Part shown: piece after piece, positions 43,836 through 52,409 of the stretch
Layout: each line of letters opens with the position of its first letter
Numbering within the stretch: position 1 is the stretch's first letter
Source of the DNA: Paenibacillus sp. Root444D2
Lineage (GTDB): Bacteria > Bacillota > Bacilli > Paenibacillales > NBRC-103111
Direction of reading: 5' to 3'
Assembly (NCBI RefSeq): GCF_001426375.1
Contig: NZ_LMEO01000050.1
Location: 782,081 to 846,080, forward strand
DNA length: 64,000 nucleotides
Position numbers and translations under genes: made by a program
The notes under the pieces: generated by a model
Databases searched by the model: none
Seen by the model: only the letters and a program-made list of their open reading frames with translations
What the model was told of the DNA's origin: nothing

Positions 43836-44330
43836 ATGCTAATTCGCCCAGTTGAAAGTGATGAAGAGATAAGAAAGGCTTATGAAATAGAGACTTCTGT
43901 CTTCTCTCAGGAGGCGGCTGCTACATTAGAAGCTTTTCAAATGAGAAAGCATGTTTTTGGATCCTATTTTCTTGTGGCAGAAAATGAGCAAGACCATCAA
44001 ATTATCGGCGCAACCAATAGCGTAAAGATACATAATAAAGAATTAACTGATGAAAGTATCAAGCAGGAGACACAGCATGCTGAGGACGGACAATACCTCT
44101 GTGTTTTGACCATAGCCGTTCATCCGTCCTTCCAACGACGCGGGATAGCCACTGAACTTCTGCAACGTATCATCGAAATAGCCAGAAAAGATGATTTAAT
44201 AGGGATTGTTTTAATGTGTGAAGAGCATTTAATTTCATTCTATGAAAAAAATGGATTTCTTTATGTAGCTCCATCCGTTTCTAAACATGCTGGCATCCAG
44301 TGGCATGAAATGAATTTAATATGGAAATAA
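43836..44330 (+). CDS. GNAT family N-acetyltransferase
   Basis: A 164-residue acyltransferase. The acetyl-CoA loop is QRRGIATELL near residue 108, preceded by the beta-4 strand LCVLTIAVHPSF and followed by YEKNGFLYVA. AGAAGGAGG precedes the ATG. It stands alone between mntH (divergent) and xylB. The acceptor substrate cannot be predicted. Confidence 0.85.
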   Translation: MLIRPVESDEEIRKAYEIETSVFSQEAAATLEAFQMRKHVFGSYFLVAENEQDHQIIGATNSVKIHNKELTDESIKQETQHAEDGQYLCVLTIAVHPSFQRRGIATELLQRIIEIARKDDLIGIVLMCEEHLISFYEKNGFLYVAPSVSKHAGIQWHEMNLIWK

Positions 44331-44386
44331 AATATCCCCGTAAGCAGGATTTTCGTTATATCGTGCGAATATAATAATTAATAATC

Positions 44387-44413
44387 TTTGTATATTTATT
44401 AAACAAACAAAGA
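44387..44413. promoter_or_regulatory. Candidate XylR-type operator upstream of xylB
   Basis: CTTTGT and ACAAAG flank a region containing TTAAACAAAC, which matches one half of the known XylR operator (GTTTGTTTAA reversed). The other half is degenerate. It lies about 50 bases before the xylB start. Confidence 0.4.
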
Positions 44414-44462
44414 ATATCAAAGGAAATACCAAACTCTAACAATTTAACAAGGAGGCATCTTC

Positions 44463-45992
44463 ATGTCATATTTCATGGGCTTAGATTTAGGAACTTCAGC
44501 AGTCAAATGCATTCTTGTGGATGACTCTGGTCAGGTAATTGGCAGCCATAGCGTAGAATATCCGCTTCAGCAGCCCCATCCGGGATGGGCAGAGCAACAT
44601 CCGGAGGATTGGTATAACGCCACAGTCAAGGGGATCCGTGCTCTTTTAGAGAAAACAAGCATCGCTGGCGAAGCCGTCGCTGGTATCGGCTTCTCCGGCC
44701 AAATGCACGGGTCGGTGTTCCTGGACGAGGAGCAGCAGGTCATCCGGCCTGCGCTGCTGTGGTGTGACCAGCGCACCGCGGAGCAGTGTGCTTACATCGA
44801 GTCGACCGTCGGCGAAGCCGAACTCGGCCGACTAACGGGCAACCGGGCGCTGACCGGCTTCACCGCGCCCAAGGTCATTTGGCTCCGGCAGCATGAGCCG
44901 GAGAACTACGCGCGCGTTCGGCATCTGCTGCTGCCGAAGGACTACGTCAGGCTGCGCCTGACGGGAGCGTTCGGCATGGACATGGCCGACGCAAGCGGCA
45001 CCCTGCTGCTGGACGTCGCGCACCGCAGCTGGTCGCAGACCGTCACTGAGCGGCTGGACATTCCTATGGAATGGCTGCCGCCGCTTTATGAGTCCGGCGA
45101 CGTGGCCGGATACCTGCTGCCGGAAGCGGCCAGCCTAACTGGCCTAGCCGCAGGCACCAAGGTCGTCGCAGGCGGCGGCGACCAAGCTTGCGGCGCCGTA
45201 GGTGTTGGCGTCGTACGCCAAGGCATCGCCTCCGTGGCGCTCGGCACGTCCGGTGTCGTCTTCGTTCACGACGACACCTATCAAGTAGATGAAGCTTATC
45301 GGCTTCATTCCTTCTGTCACGGTGTGCCTGGCAAGTGGCACCGTATGGGGGTGATGCTGGCCGCGGGCGGCTCGTTCCAGTGGTGGCGCAACCACTTTGC
45401 GCACGAGGAGCTTGAGCGTGCGCAGAAGGAAGGCAAAGACGTCTACGAGATCCTGACGTCTGCAGCAGCCACAGCTCCCCTTGGGAGCGAGGGCTTGCTA
45501 TTCCTGCCCTACTTATCCGGAGAGCGAACACCGCACCCCGATCCGAAGGCTCGAGGCGCCTTCATCGGTCTAAACCTACGGCATGAGAAAGCACATCTCA
45601 CCCGTGCCGTTCTCGAAGGCATTACCTTCGGGCTCCGCGACTCGCTGCAACTAATCCGCGAGTCCGGCGTTGAAGTCACCGAACTCCGCGTGAATGGCGG
45701 CGGCGCCAGGAGTCCATTCTGGCGTCAAATGATTGCCGACATCTTCGGTATCCCTGTGGTCACTGTAAATTCTACAGACGGCCCTGCGTATGGCGCTGCT
45801 ATCATGGCTGCTTCCGGCGTACTACAAGAGGATATAACAACTCTCTGTGAGAAATGGATTCATGTCACTGATCGCGTAGAACCAAATGTTGATAATCAAA
45901 AACAATATGAAGCGTACTATCAAATATATCGCGGTCTTTATGGAACACTTCAGAACACATTCCATCAGTTAAGTGATTTGGCTGGTCATTGA
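44463..45992 (+). CDS. xylB: Xylulokinase
   Basis: A 509-residue FGGY carbohydrate kinase that phosphorylates D-xylulose. Motifs are GLDLGTSAVKCILVD (phosphate 1), FSGQMHGSV with substrate contacts, LLPKDYVRLRLTG, ALGTSGVVFVHD and the FGGY signature RVNGGGARSPFWRQM. Residues about 75-420 (44680-45720) are far more GC-rich than the ends of the same gene, with long opposite-strand open frames. xylA and a xylose transporter are not adjacent. AAGGAGG precedes the ATG. Confidence 0.92.
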   Translation: MSYFMGLDLGTSAVKCILVDDSGQVIGSHSVEYPLQQPHPGWAEQHPEDWYNATVKGIRALLEKTSIAGEAVAGIGFSGQMHGSVFLDEEQQVIRPALLWCDQRTAEQCAYIESTVGEAELGRLTGNRALTGFTAPKVIWLRQHEPENYARVRHLLLPKDYVRLRLTGAFGMDMADASGTLLLDVAHRSWSQTVTERLDIPMEWLPPLYESGDVAGYLLPEAASLTGLAAGTKVVAGGGDQACGAVGVGVVRQGIASVALGTSGVVFVHDDTYQVDEAYRLHSFCHGVPGKWHRMGVMLAAGGSFQWWRNHFAHEELERAQKEGKDVYEILTSAAATAPLGSEGLLFLPYLSGERTPHPDPKARGAFIGLNLRHEKAHLTRAVLEGITFGLRDSLQLIRESGVEVTELRVNGGGARSPFWRQMIADIFGIPVVTVNSTDGPAYGAAIMAASGVLQEDITTLCEKWIHVTDRVEPNVDNQKQYEAYYQIYRGLYGTLQNTFHQLSDLAGH

Positions 45993-46003
45993 ACATAAAC
46001 TAA

Positions 46004-46046
46004 AAAAAGAGGTTGAAACAGGAAATTACCTGTTCAACCTCTTTTT
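46004..46046. terminator. Terminator of xylB
   Basis: AAAAAGAGGTTGAA-CAGG pairs with CCTG-TTCAACCTCTTTTT, a strong hairpin with T tails both ways. Confidence 0.88.
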
Positions 46047-46051
46047 AATGC

Positions 46052-46240
46052 AAAAAAACCCGCCTATGCCGTCCGGTTTTGGTGCTTCAAACCCGCTCTC
46101 GCAGGTGGGTGTCCGCAGAGGTGTATTTGAGGTCCCCTTTCGAGGGCATGTCAGCCACACTTCAATGTAGGTCTCCCTAGAAACAGTCATTGGTTTAAAA
46201 CAACTTAAAACCGTTACGTACATCGCAGGATTCTTTTGTA
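46052..46240 (-). ncRNA. ssrS: Probable 6S RNA
   Basis: A stand-alone transcript of about 189 bases: a consensus promoter upstream, no open frame with a ribosome binding site, and an intrinsic terminator with seven T at 46058-46052. The 5-prime CGGTTTT and AAACC pair with AAAACCG and GGGTTT near the 3-prime end, and CCCT-CGAA-AGGG forms a terminal hairpin, giving a long rod with an unpaired centre, as in 6S RNA, which mimics an open promoter and binds RNA polymerase. Length fits 6S-1. The call is by structure and length, not by a covariance search. Confidence 0.58.
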
Positions 46241-46246
46241 TTTCTT

Positions 46247-46275
46247 ATTATAGTGCCGTACCGGTTGATTATCAA
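46247..46275 (-). promoter_or_regulatory. Promoter of the 6S-like RNA
   Basis: TTGATA (46275-46270), 17 bases, TATAAT (46252-46247), immediately after the stop codon of the DUF624 gene on the same strand. Confidence 0.8.
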
Positions 46276-46284
46276 CTGGTAGGT

Positions 46285-47190
46285 TTAGTCTTTAGTCTTT
46301 TCATTCTCATCTTTTTTATGCAAGCTAACTTCCGGCTTACTATCTTCTTCACCTTCAGTTATAGCTTCTGCTTCATTTTGTGCTTCCTCTTCTTGCGCTT
46401 CAGCCAGTCTCTGTTGTTCCTTCTCTTCTAGTTCTTGCTGTTTCGTTTGGAGTTTGGTGAAGCTGCGGTTAAACTGCCAGAACGAAAAAGTCGCCATTAT
46501 ACTTCCCATAAAGAAAACGACAAGAAAGAAATTAAATTTGGTCAGACAAATATAAAGAATGGCTCCGTTACAAAGCAGCAGAACAATCGAATTGATTGGA
46601 TTACCAATGGTAATCAATACAGCATTCTTCAAAATTTGTAAAACCTTCATATGCAAATGAACCATAATCGAGAAGAAATTGAACAAAGAAATGATAATAA
46701 TGACCGTGAAAGCGATAAATAATACGGCCAATAATTTCAGTGAACTCCCCTGTTTCAAATAAAAGAAGTAATTCACCGCAATGATAACGAAAATGATTAC
46801 GAAGAAAATGCCACCTACCATGCTCTGCAGGTAGTTTTCTTTATATCCACGGAAAAATGTTTTCAATAGTGGTACATCTTCTTCTCCCGTAACCCATTTC
46901 CGAGCAACGGCAAACATCGCGGAAGTTGCAGGAAATAAAGTAAACGGTGCCAAAATGGCGATAATGGGTAGCGATGCCTTCAATGCATCAACGGATGGAC
47001 TCACTAAGCCCATAAAAGCAAAAAAGAAAACCGGAATCGAACATAGCATCCAGAGCAGATTAATGACCGATAAACGCATAATCCACTCCGATATTCTGTA
47101 CAGTCCTCCCATAACTCCTCTAAACTCCAAAACTGCTTCCTCCTTAGCGTTTCCTTCCGGAAACTTTCTACGTTGATTGTTGAAACGCAT
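46285..47190 (-). CDS. DUF624 (YesL-like) membrane protein
   Basis: A 301-residue protein with about five membrane segments and a long acidic C-terminal tail (about 235-301, Glu/Gln/Lys repeats) that should form a coiled coil in the cytoplasm. WIMRLSVINLLWMLCSIPVF and FFRGYKENYLQSMVGG are typical of DUF624. Members often accompany carbohydrate operons, but none is adjacent. No terminator follows; the 6S-like RNA promoter begins right after the stop. Confidence 0.83.
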   Translation of the reverse strand: MRFNNQRRKFPEGNAKEEAVLEFRGVMGGLYRISEWIMRLSVINLLWMLCSIPVFFFAFMGLVSPSVDALKASLPIIAILAPFTLFPATSAMFAVARKWVTGEEDVPLLKTFFRGYKENYLQSMVGGIFFVIIFVIIAVNYFFYLKQGSSLKLLAVLFIAFTVIIIISLFNFFSIMVHLHMKVLQILKNAVLITIGNPINSIVLLLCNGAILYICLTKFNFFLVVFFMGSIMATFSFWQFNRSFTKLQTKQQELEEKEQQRLAEAQEEEAQNEAEAITEGEEDSKPEVSLHKKDENEKTKD

Positions 47191-47338
47191 ACATCTTAAG
47201 TTGTCCTACTTTTACATTAGTTTAATTATAGCCTATTTTTGAACATATAGGTAGATGTCTAGTCGTTCTAGGTACTTTTACATAGTATAGTATTATCAAA
47301 AAGAACTACCCCCAAATCATTTTCAGGAGGTCGATACT

Positions 47339-47425
47339 ATGTCTCATCCAGTTGGAACATCCGTAGGTGCTATTTTGGTTCTCTTCATCTTGCTCGTTAT
47401 CATCACTAGTTCTTTCGTACTGTAA
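47339..47425 (+). CDS. yjcZ: YjcZ-family sporulation micro-protein, 28 residues
   Basis: A very short gene too small for routine ORF calling. The ATG at 47339 follows AGGAGGT with 8-base spacing. The product is a short polar start (MSHPVGTSV) and one membrane helix (GAILVLFILLVII), the plan of YjcZ/YjcZ-like sporulation proteins of Bacillales. A strong terminator follows 20 bases after the stop. Function is unknown beyond presence in spores of relatives. Confidence 0.78.
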   Translation: MSHPVGTSVGAILVLFILLVIITSSFVL

Positions 47426-47444
47426 ACCATATAATTCATAACAA

Positions 47445-47476
47445 AAAGGCGAAGATCCTTCTGGATCTCCGCCTTT
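47445..47476. terminator. Bidirectional terminator
   Basis: AAAGGCG-AGATCC / GGATCT-CGCCTTT with a four-base loop, between the micro-gene and the convergent helicase gene. Confidence 0.88.
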
Positions 47477-47497
47477 CTTTTATTGGGGTTATTCCCC

Positions 47498-49111
47498 TTA
47501 TTTATTCACTAATGTATCTTCGCTCTTACGTGGAGCTCTGGAACGATCGCGGTTACCGGAGTTGTTGCTTCCGTATTCACGGTTTCTGGAAGATGAACTG
47601 CTTCCACCTTCTCTGTTTGAACCGTAATCTCTGCTATCTTTACGCGGGTAACGGGAGTTCGAGCTGCTGGAGCCAGCACCTGAGCTATATCCGCCACCTT
47701 GACGACGATCTCCTGAACCTGAACTTGATGAGCCATAGCCGCCGCCAACTCGTCTACCTGAGCTGCGAACATCGAATTTTTTCTTTCTTGCACGAATCGG
47801 ATCTTCAGGTGTTAACTCAATATTCGTTTCCTTTTTGTCGCCTGTCAGAAGCTTCATAGCTGCAGCAAGAAGATTTACGGAATCATATTGCTCTAACATT
47901 TGAATAGCTAAGCCTTTGAATTCTGCTTGTGTATCATTTTGAAGCACATCAAGAATACGCTCAGCAGTCATTTTTTGTTTACCTTCAATGGCTTCAGCCA
48001 AGCTAGGTAATGGTTTTTTGTTAATTTTGTGGCGTGTAACTTTCTCGATAAAGTGCAGGTGATCGATTTCTCTAGGTGTTACAAAAGTCCAAGCTGTACC
48101 TTCTTTACCAGCGCGGCCTGTACGACCGATACGGTGAACATAGCTTTCTGGATCTTGCGGAAGGTCAAAGTTAATGACATGAGTAACGCCAGATACATCT
48201 AGACCACGCGCAGCAACGTCTGTTGCTACAAGTACATCAATGCTGCCGTCACGGAATTTTCTCATCACATTATCGCGTTGATTTTGGGATAAGTCACCAT
48301 GAAGACCTTCAGCTGCATAGCCTCTTTTTTGAAGAGCTTCTGCCAATTCATCAACCCGGCGTTTGGTACGACCGAAGATGATGGCAAGATCTGGAGCTTC
48401 CATGTCGATCAAACGGCTAAGCGCTTCGAATTTTTGTTTTTCGTGCAATTCGATATATGCTTGGTCAATCAATGGTGCACTAACTTGTTTCGGGATAACC
48501 GATACGTGCTCAGGGTTACGAAGAAACTGTTGTGCCAATTTTTGAATATTAGTTGGCATTGTTGCTGAGAACAACATCGTGTGACGCTCTTCTGGAACCA
48601 ATTTCAAAATGGACTGGATATCATCCATGAAACCCATGTCTAGCATTTCATCCGCTTCATCCAAAACCACTGTTTGTACGTCGTCTAATTTAATTGTTTT
48701 ACGGTTAATATGGTCAAGCAGACGTCCCGGTGTACCGATAATGATTTGCGGTTTTTTCTTCAATGCACGAATTTGTTTAACGATATCCTGTCCACCATAG
48801 ATGGGCAAGGAACGAATGCCTTTGAAACGACCGAGTTTCTCAATCTCTTCCGCAACCTGGATGGCAAGTTCCCGTGTAGGACACATGATAAGAGCAGAAA
48901 TGCGCTCTTCTTTCATATTGATTTTGTGAATAAGCGGAATACCGAAAGCAGCTGTTTTACCTGTTCCTGTTTGCGCTTGCCCGATTAAATCCCGGCCTTC
49001 CATGGCCAAAGGAATCGTTTTTTCTTGGATCGGCGTGGACTCTTCAAAGCCCATCTCGGTAATAGCGCGTAAAATCGTTGGCTCTAAACCAAACTCTTGA
49101 AATGTTTTCAA
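47498..49111 (-). CDS. cshA: DEAD-box RNA helicase, CshA type
   Basis: A 537-residue ATP-dependent RNA helicase for ribosome assembly, mRNA decay and cold growth. Motifs are complete: Q motif ([16 protein letters not shown]), [37 protein letters not shown] and [13 protein letters not shown]. The last 90 residues are a Gly/Ser/Arg-rich RNA-binding tail. The start is a TTG at 49111 after AAGGAGA; no ATG is suitably placed, and the site agrees with the CshA N-terminus. The mRNA has a leader of about 155 bases. Confidence 0.92.
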   Translation of the reverse strand: MKTFQEFGLEPTILRAITEMGFEESTPIQEKTIPLAMEGRDLIGQAQTGTGKTAAFGIPLIHKINMKEERISALIMCPTRELAIQVAEEIEKLGRFKGIRSLPIYGGQDIVKQIRALKKKPQIIIGTPGRLLDHINRKTIKLDDVQTVVLDEADEMLDMGFMDDIQSILKLVPEERHTMLFSATMPTNIQKLAQQFLRNPEHVSVIPKQVSAPLIDQAYIELHEKQKFEALSRLIDMEAPDLAIIFGRTKRRVDELAEALQKRGYAAEGLHGDLSQNQRDNVMRKFRDGSIDVLVATDVAARGLDVSGVTHVINFDLPQDPESYVHRIGRTGRAGKEGTAWTFVTPREIDHLHFIEKVTRHKINKKPLPSLAEAIEGKQKMTAERILDVLQNDTQAEFKGLAIQMLEQYDSVNLLAAAMKLLTGDKKETNIELTPEDPIRARKKKFDVRSSGRRVGGGYGSSSSGSGDRRQGGGYSSGAGSSSSNSRYPRKDSRDYGSNREGGSSSSSRNREYGSNNSGNRDRSRAPRKSEDTLVNK

Positions 49112-49277
49112 ATATATTCAATCTCCTTTTGTACAGGGCAGGCTAATGCCTTGTATCTTTTTTACCCTTAAGTACGACTTCCTATCCGTGTCTATAGTTT
49201 TATTGGTGGAATACACTTTCGATTTAACATCTTCCATGATCCAACTGGCCGCCCTTAAGAACATCTAAAATATTATA
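49112..49277 (-). promoter_or_regulatory. Long 5-prime leader and promoter of cshA
   Basis: An extended -10 (TGCTATAAT; TATAAT at 49277-49272) has a poor -35. Between it and the TTG start lie about 155 bases, including TACAAGGCA/TGCC-TGTA, a hairpin close to the ribosome binding site (49129-49155). Long structured leaders are typical of cold-induced helicase mRNAs. Confidence 0.5.
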
Positions 49278-49391
49278 GCACAAGTCATACACACATTTCC
49301 AGTAGCGTCTTACATAATGAGAACGAAACCTAACGCATAAGCTAAACGTATTACAAGGTAGAACAATAAACGGAACAGAGGAGAGTTTTCA

Positions 49392-49928
49392 ATGTCCATA
49401 TTTAAACGAGTCAGCAGCATCCTGCGTAGTCAAAAACAAGAACCAACAACAACACCTATAGGTAATCCACTTGAAGATGCCCGAGTAGGGGATATTGTTA
49501 ATGTAGACTTAGAGGAGTACGTTGTTTCCGGCAAGGTCATTTATTTTGACCGCGGGTTTGCTCCACATCGTTACGCTTATTATTTACAAAGCGGCAAAAA
49601 TATTCAGTGTTTGATTGTGGAAAAAGGGCGAACCTATGACTGTTTCCTTTGCAGCTTTGTCGAAGGCGCACTAGACGATCCGAATGATGTCCCTACTCGT
49701 TTGGAGCTTGACGAAGATGTTACCTTCGAATTGGAGTTTCATCGCAATGATGTCACTCGAACGGAAGGAAACACCGACTTCCGCAGCGGAGACGACATCA
49801 TCTTTTGGAGATATTTTGGACCGGAACGTAGATTCTTCTTCCTCCAATGGCAGGATGGCAAATTTATTGCTCTTGAAGGAGAGCGCACGCCGGGCAATCA
49901 GATTAAATTTTTGAAATCGACGCCCTAG
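49392..49928 (+). CDS. DUF4178 domain protein
   Basis: A 178-residue soluble protein. DARVGDIVNVDLEEYVVSGK at about 30 and FLQWQDGKFIALEGE at about 150 are typical of DUF4178, a beta-rich domain of unknown function. GAGGAG precedes the ATG. The DUF4247 lipoprotein gene follows 50 bases later, a pairing known from other phyla (for example Rv2598-Rv2599 of Mycobacterium, as I recall, with DUF350 and a spermidine-synthase-like protein). Confidence 0.8.
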   Translation: MSIFKRVSSILRSQKQEPTTTPIGNPLEDARVGDIVNVDLEEYVVSGKVIYFDRGFAPHRYAYYLQSGKNIQCLIVEKGRTYDCFLCSFVEGALDDPNDVPTRLELDEDVTFELEFHRNDVTRTEGNTDFRSGDDIIFWRYFGPERRFFFLQWQDGKFIALEGERTPGNQIKFLKSTP

Positions 49929-49978
49929 ACAACCTATGTTATCATTAGAAATGTTTGGAAAGGAGGGATTACTGAAAA

Positions 49979-50671
49979 GTGAAAAGATGGACTTCATGGG
50001 TTTCTTTCTTATTGATCATCGCCCTTCTTACCGCGTGTGGCGCTGATGCCGGACGTTATATCAAAGATCAATATCCGTTAGTTAGTGTTGACGGCAAAGG
50101 GAGCAATCTCTCCAAGGTTTATCTAGTTGAAAACAAAAGCGTCCCTGCTGTTGCAGCTGAACTAGCATCAAAAGAGTCACCGAAGGAAAAGAGCAAGGAA
50201 TCTGAAGATCAAATGTTCCTTGTTTATAATGATAAGGTCATTAACGTCCAAAAGGATCCTAGTGATAGTAAAAATACGCTTGTTCAGATCGATAGTATCG
50301 AATATGCCAAATCACATTACGACTCCTCGTTCTTGCAAGGTTATTTGACAGCCACCCTGCTTCAATCCCTATTCGGCGGGGGATGGTTCAATAATAAACG
50401 GCCTTACGATGATTATAGAGGCTATACCCGGACACCGTCTTATAATACAGGCGGCGGCAAGACGACCACTCCAACAACGGATGTATCGAAGGATAAGAAG
50501 CCAACAACGTCAGATCGAACGGGCAGCTTCAAAAGCGGTACAGGTACGCCAAGTTCAGGCAGCGACTCTACAACCCGCAAAAATGATGGTTCTACACCAA
50601 ACAAGGTAACTAAACCATCTGTTAGTAAGCCTAGCACATCTAAGAAGACAGGCTCTTTCAAGAGACGTTAA
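49979..50671 (+). CDS. DUF4247 lipoprotein
   Basis: A 230-residue lipoprotein starting at a GTG (49979) after AAAGGAGG. Signal peptide and lipobox LLTACG anchor it outside. The core (about 25-140: DAGRYIKDQYPLVSV, MFLVYNDKVINVQKD) is DUF4247, with a short GYLTATLLQSLFGGGWF segment. The last 90 residues are Thr/Ser/Lys-rich repeats (RTGSFKSGTG, KKTGSFKRR), possibly cell-wall interacting. Function unknown; linked to the DUF4178 gene. Confidence 0.82.
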   Translation: MKRWTSWVSFLLIIALLTACGADAGRYIKDQYPLVSVDGKGSNLSKVYLVENKSVPAVAAELASKESPKEKSKESEDQMFLVYNDKVINVQKDPSDSKNTLVQIDSIEYAKSHYDSSFLQGYLTATLLQSLFGGGWFNNKRPYDDYRGYTRTPSYNTGGGKTTTPTTDVSKDKKPTTSDRTGSFKSGTGTPSSGSDSTTRKNDGSTPNKVTKPSVSKPSTSKKTGSFKRR

Positions 50672-50686
50672 TTATTTGTTTTTATT

Positions 50687-50722
50687 AAGCTGTTGTCCAT
50701 GAATTGGACACAGCTTTTTTTA
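50687..50722 (+). terminator. Terminator of the DUF4178/DUF4247 unit
   Basis: AAGCTGT-GTCCA pairs with TGGAC-ACAGCTT, followed by seven T. Confidence 0.88.
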
Positions 50723-50851
50723 ATCTTAACAAAGGATTAACTTATTTCCATTAAAGTCCATTTAATTGACCTAAGGTAAATTATGATTGAAGTTTTAGAA
50801 GAATGAATTATACTTGCTTTATGCTGCATACTATTTTAGAGGTGATTTGTT

Positions 50852-51673
50852 TTGAAAAAGGCGCTAGACGCTTTCATTATTCTAATTGGCGCACTGCTTG
50901 TCGCGGTCGGCTTCAACATGTTCCTCATTCCTCACCAACTGCTTAGCGGCGGGGTTTCTGGATTTGCCATGATTATTGGTTATTTTACGAATTTTAACAT
51001 TGGTTTCTTGTATTTATTGTTTAATCTGCCATTGATGATTTGGGGATTAGTTTCAATTGGACGTAGATTTATTATGATCAGTGTAGCGTCGGTCATATTA
51101 ACGGCATGGTTGATGCAAATTATACCAACAAGCTATGTCGCGCAGGAACCCATTCTTGGTGCAGTTTTTGGGGGAGTACTCATTGGAATAGGAAGCGGTA
51201 TCACTTTAAGAATAGGTGGCTCAAGTGGAGGCTTTGATATTGTTGGCTTGATTTTGACTCGAAAATTTGATTTCCCTCTCGGAACCCTTCTTTCATCCAT
51301 GAACGGTGTGGTCATTGTTGCACTAGGCTATTTCAAGCAAAATTGGGATCTTGCTCTTTGCTCGATGCTGGCCATCTATATAAGCGGGAAAGTCGTCGAC
51401 GCCATACATATTCGCCACGTCAAAGTGACCGCCTTCATTGTAACGAAACAAAAGGATGAGTTAATTAATGCACTGCTTCTCCTGCCTAGAGGTGTTACTT
51501 TAGTTAAGACAGAAGGCGCTTATACGAAACAGCAGCATGATATGCTAATGACCGTCACTACGCGCTATGAACTCGTAGAATTAAAGCGAATTATTAAGAA
51601 GATAGACCCGAAAGCATTCGTGAATATCGTTGAAACCGTTGGTGTTGTCGGAGAATTCCGCAAGCTTAAGTAA
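50852..51673 (+). CDS. YitT family membrane protein (DUF161/DUF2179)
   Basis: A 273-residue protein with five or six membrane segments (about 1-170), including GGVSGFAMIIGYFTNFNIGFLYLLFN and GGSSGGFDIVGLIL, and a cytoplasmic DUF2179 domain (about 200-273: VKTEGAYTKQQHDMLMTVTTRYELVELKRII). Family role is unresolved, transport being likely. The start is a TTG at 50852, seven bases after AGAGGTG. It is monocistronic. Confidence 0.85.
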   Translation: MKKALDAFIILIGALLVAVGFNMFLIPHQLLSGGVSGFAMIIGYFTNFNIGFLYLLFNLPLMIWGLVSIGRRFIMISVASVILTAWLMQIIPTSYVAQEPILGAVFGGVLIGIGSGITLRIGGSSGGFDIVGLILTRKFDFPLGTLLSSMNGVVIVALGYFKQNWDLALCSMLAIYISGKVVDAIHIRHVKVTAFIVTKQKDELINALLLLPRGVTLVKTEGAYTKQQHDMLMTVTTRYELVELKRIIKKIDPKAFVNIVETVGVVGEFRKLK

Positions 51674-51808
51674 ATAATCGAGCAATCCGCCTCTTTATTC
51701 CAAGTTGAATTGTGTTATAATGATACTAATTTCATATAGTTCTGGTTTCAACGTGAGTGGTTCAGGCGTAATTCGTATTCTAATCTTTTGATTGGAAGGG
51801 TGATGCTT

Positions 51809-51997
51809 GTGGAGACAGTCAAATTATCCAGGATTGTAATGAAATTAACACCCGAGTTGTACCCCTTCTTAACCAGCTATGAGCTGGACTCCGAGATCGT
51901 CCTCCGGTTTGGCATTGAGGCGCTCGAAGCAGAAGATGTCATGGAAATCATTCAGTTCAGCATTACGGAACATCATAAAGACGCCCTTTATCATTAA
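51809..51997 (+). CDS. Small hypothetical protein, about 62 residues
   Basis: An acidic, soluble small protein (ELYPFLTSYELDSEIVLRFGIEAL, AEDVMEIIQFSITEHHKDA). I chose the GTG at 51809, about seven bases after AGGGTG; an ATG at 51803 is also possible. The terminator stem includes its last codons. I do not recognise a family. It lies alone between YitT and tatA. Confidence 0.6.
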   Translation: METVKLSRIVMKLTPELYPFLTSYELDSEIVLRFGIEALEAEDVMEIIQFSITEHHKDALYH

Positions 51998-52012
51998 GGG
52001 GCGTCTTTTTCT
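51977..52012 (+). terminator. Terminator overlapping the small gene's end
   Basis: AAAGACGCCC pairs with GGGCGTCTTT, followed by T; the 5-prime arm encodes the C-terminus. Confidence 0.85.
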
Positions 52013-52126
52013 GTTCAACTATGCTTTATTCATACATTGTTATTGAGTTTGTAATAATTAGTGTATATAGGTTATGATAAGAACATGATATAATAGTACT
52101 AAGATAAACTAATGGAGGTGTCTGGA

Positions 52127-52363
52127 ATGGGAGCATTATCTCCTTGGCACATCATCTTAATTGCAATTGTTGCCCTTCTTTTGTTTGGGCCTAATAAACT
52201 GCCCGAACTTGGCAGAGGTTTTGGCAAAATGTTTCGTGAATTTAAAGATGCAACGAATGGAAATGGCGGTAATACAGCTACTGATGATCAGCCTGTACCG
52301 GTCCGTAAAGAGATTAATCCTGCAGAAGTCACGAATACCGAATCAGGACAAGTTCAGAAATAA
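52127..52363 (+). CDS. tatA: Twin-arginine translocase subunit TatA
   Basis: A 78-residue TatA/E protein: one membrane helix (HIILIAIVALLLFGP), the conserved FGPNKLPELGRGFG hinge, an amphipathic helix and a polar tail. It forms the Tat pore for folded proteins. The ATG at 52127 follows TGGAGGTG; an ATG inside that ribosome binding site (52112) is less likely. tatC is not adjacent. An extended -10 (TGATATAAT) lies about 40 bases upstream. Confidence 0.9.
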   Translation: MGALSPWHIILIAIVALLLFGPNKLPELGRGFGKMFREFKDATNGNGGNTATDDQPVPVRKEINPAEVTNTESGQVQK

Positions 52364-52367
52364 GTCC

Positions 52368-52402
52368 AAACACCCGGCTAATTTTGCTACCGGGTGTTTT
52401 TA
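52368..52402. terminator. Bidirectional terminator
   Basis: AAACACCCGG / CCGGGTGTTT with T tail, between tatA and the convergent MFS gene. Confidence 0.87.
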
Positions 52403-52409
52403 TTTATGA

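Noticed and set aside
45064-45531. 155-codon minus-strand frame inside xylB
   Set aside because: Arg/Ala/Pro-rich shadow frame of the GC-rich part of xylB.
46026-46223. 65-codon minus-strand frame in the 6S-like RNA
   Set aside because: No ribosome binding site, and the region has RNA structure with promoter and terminator.
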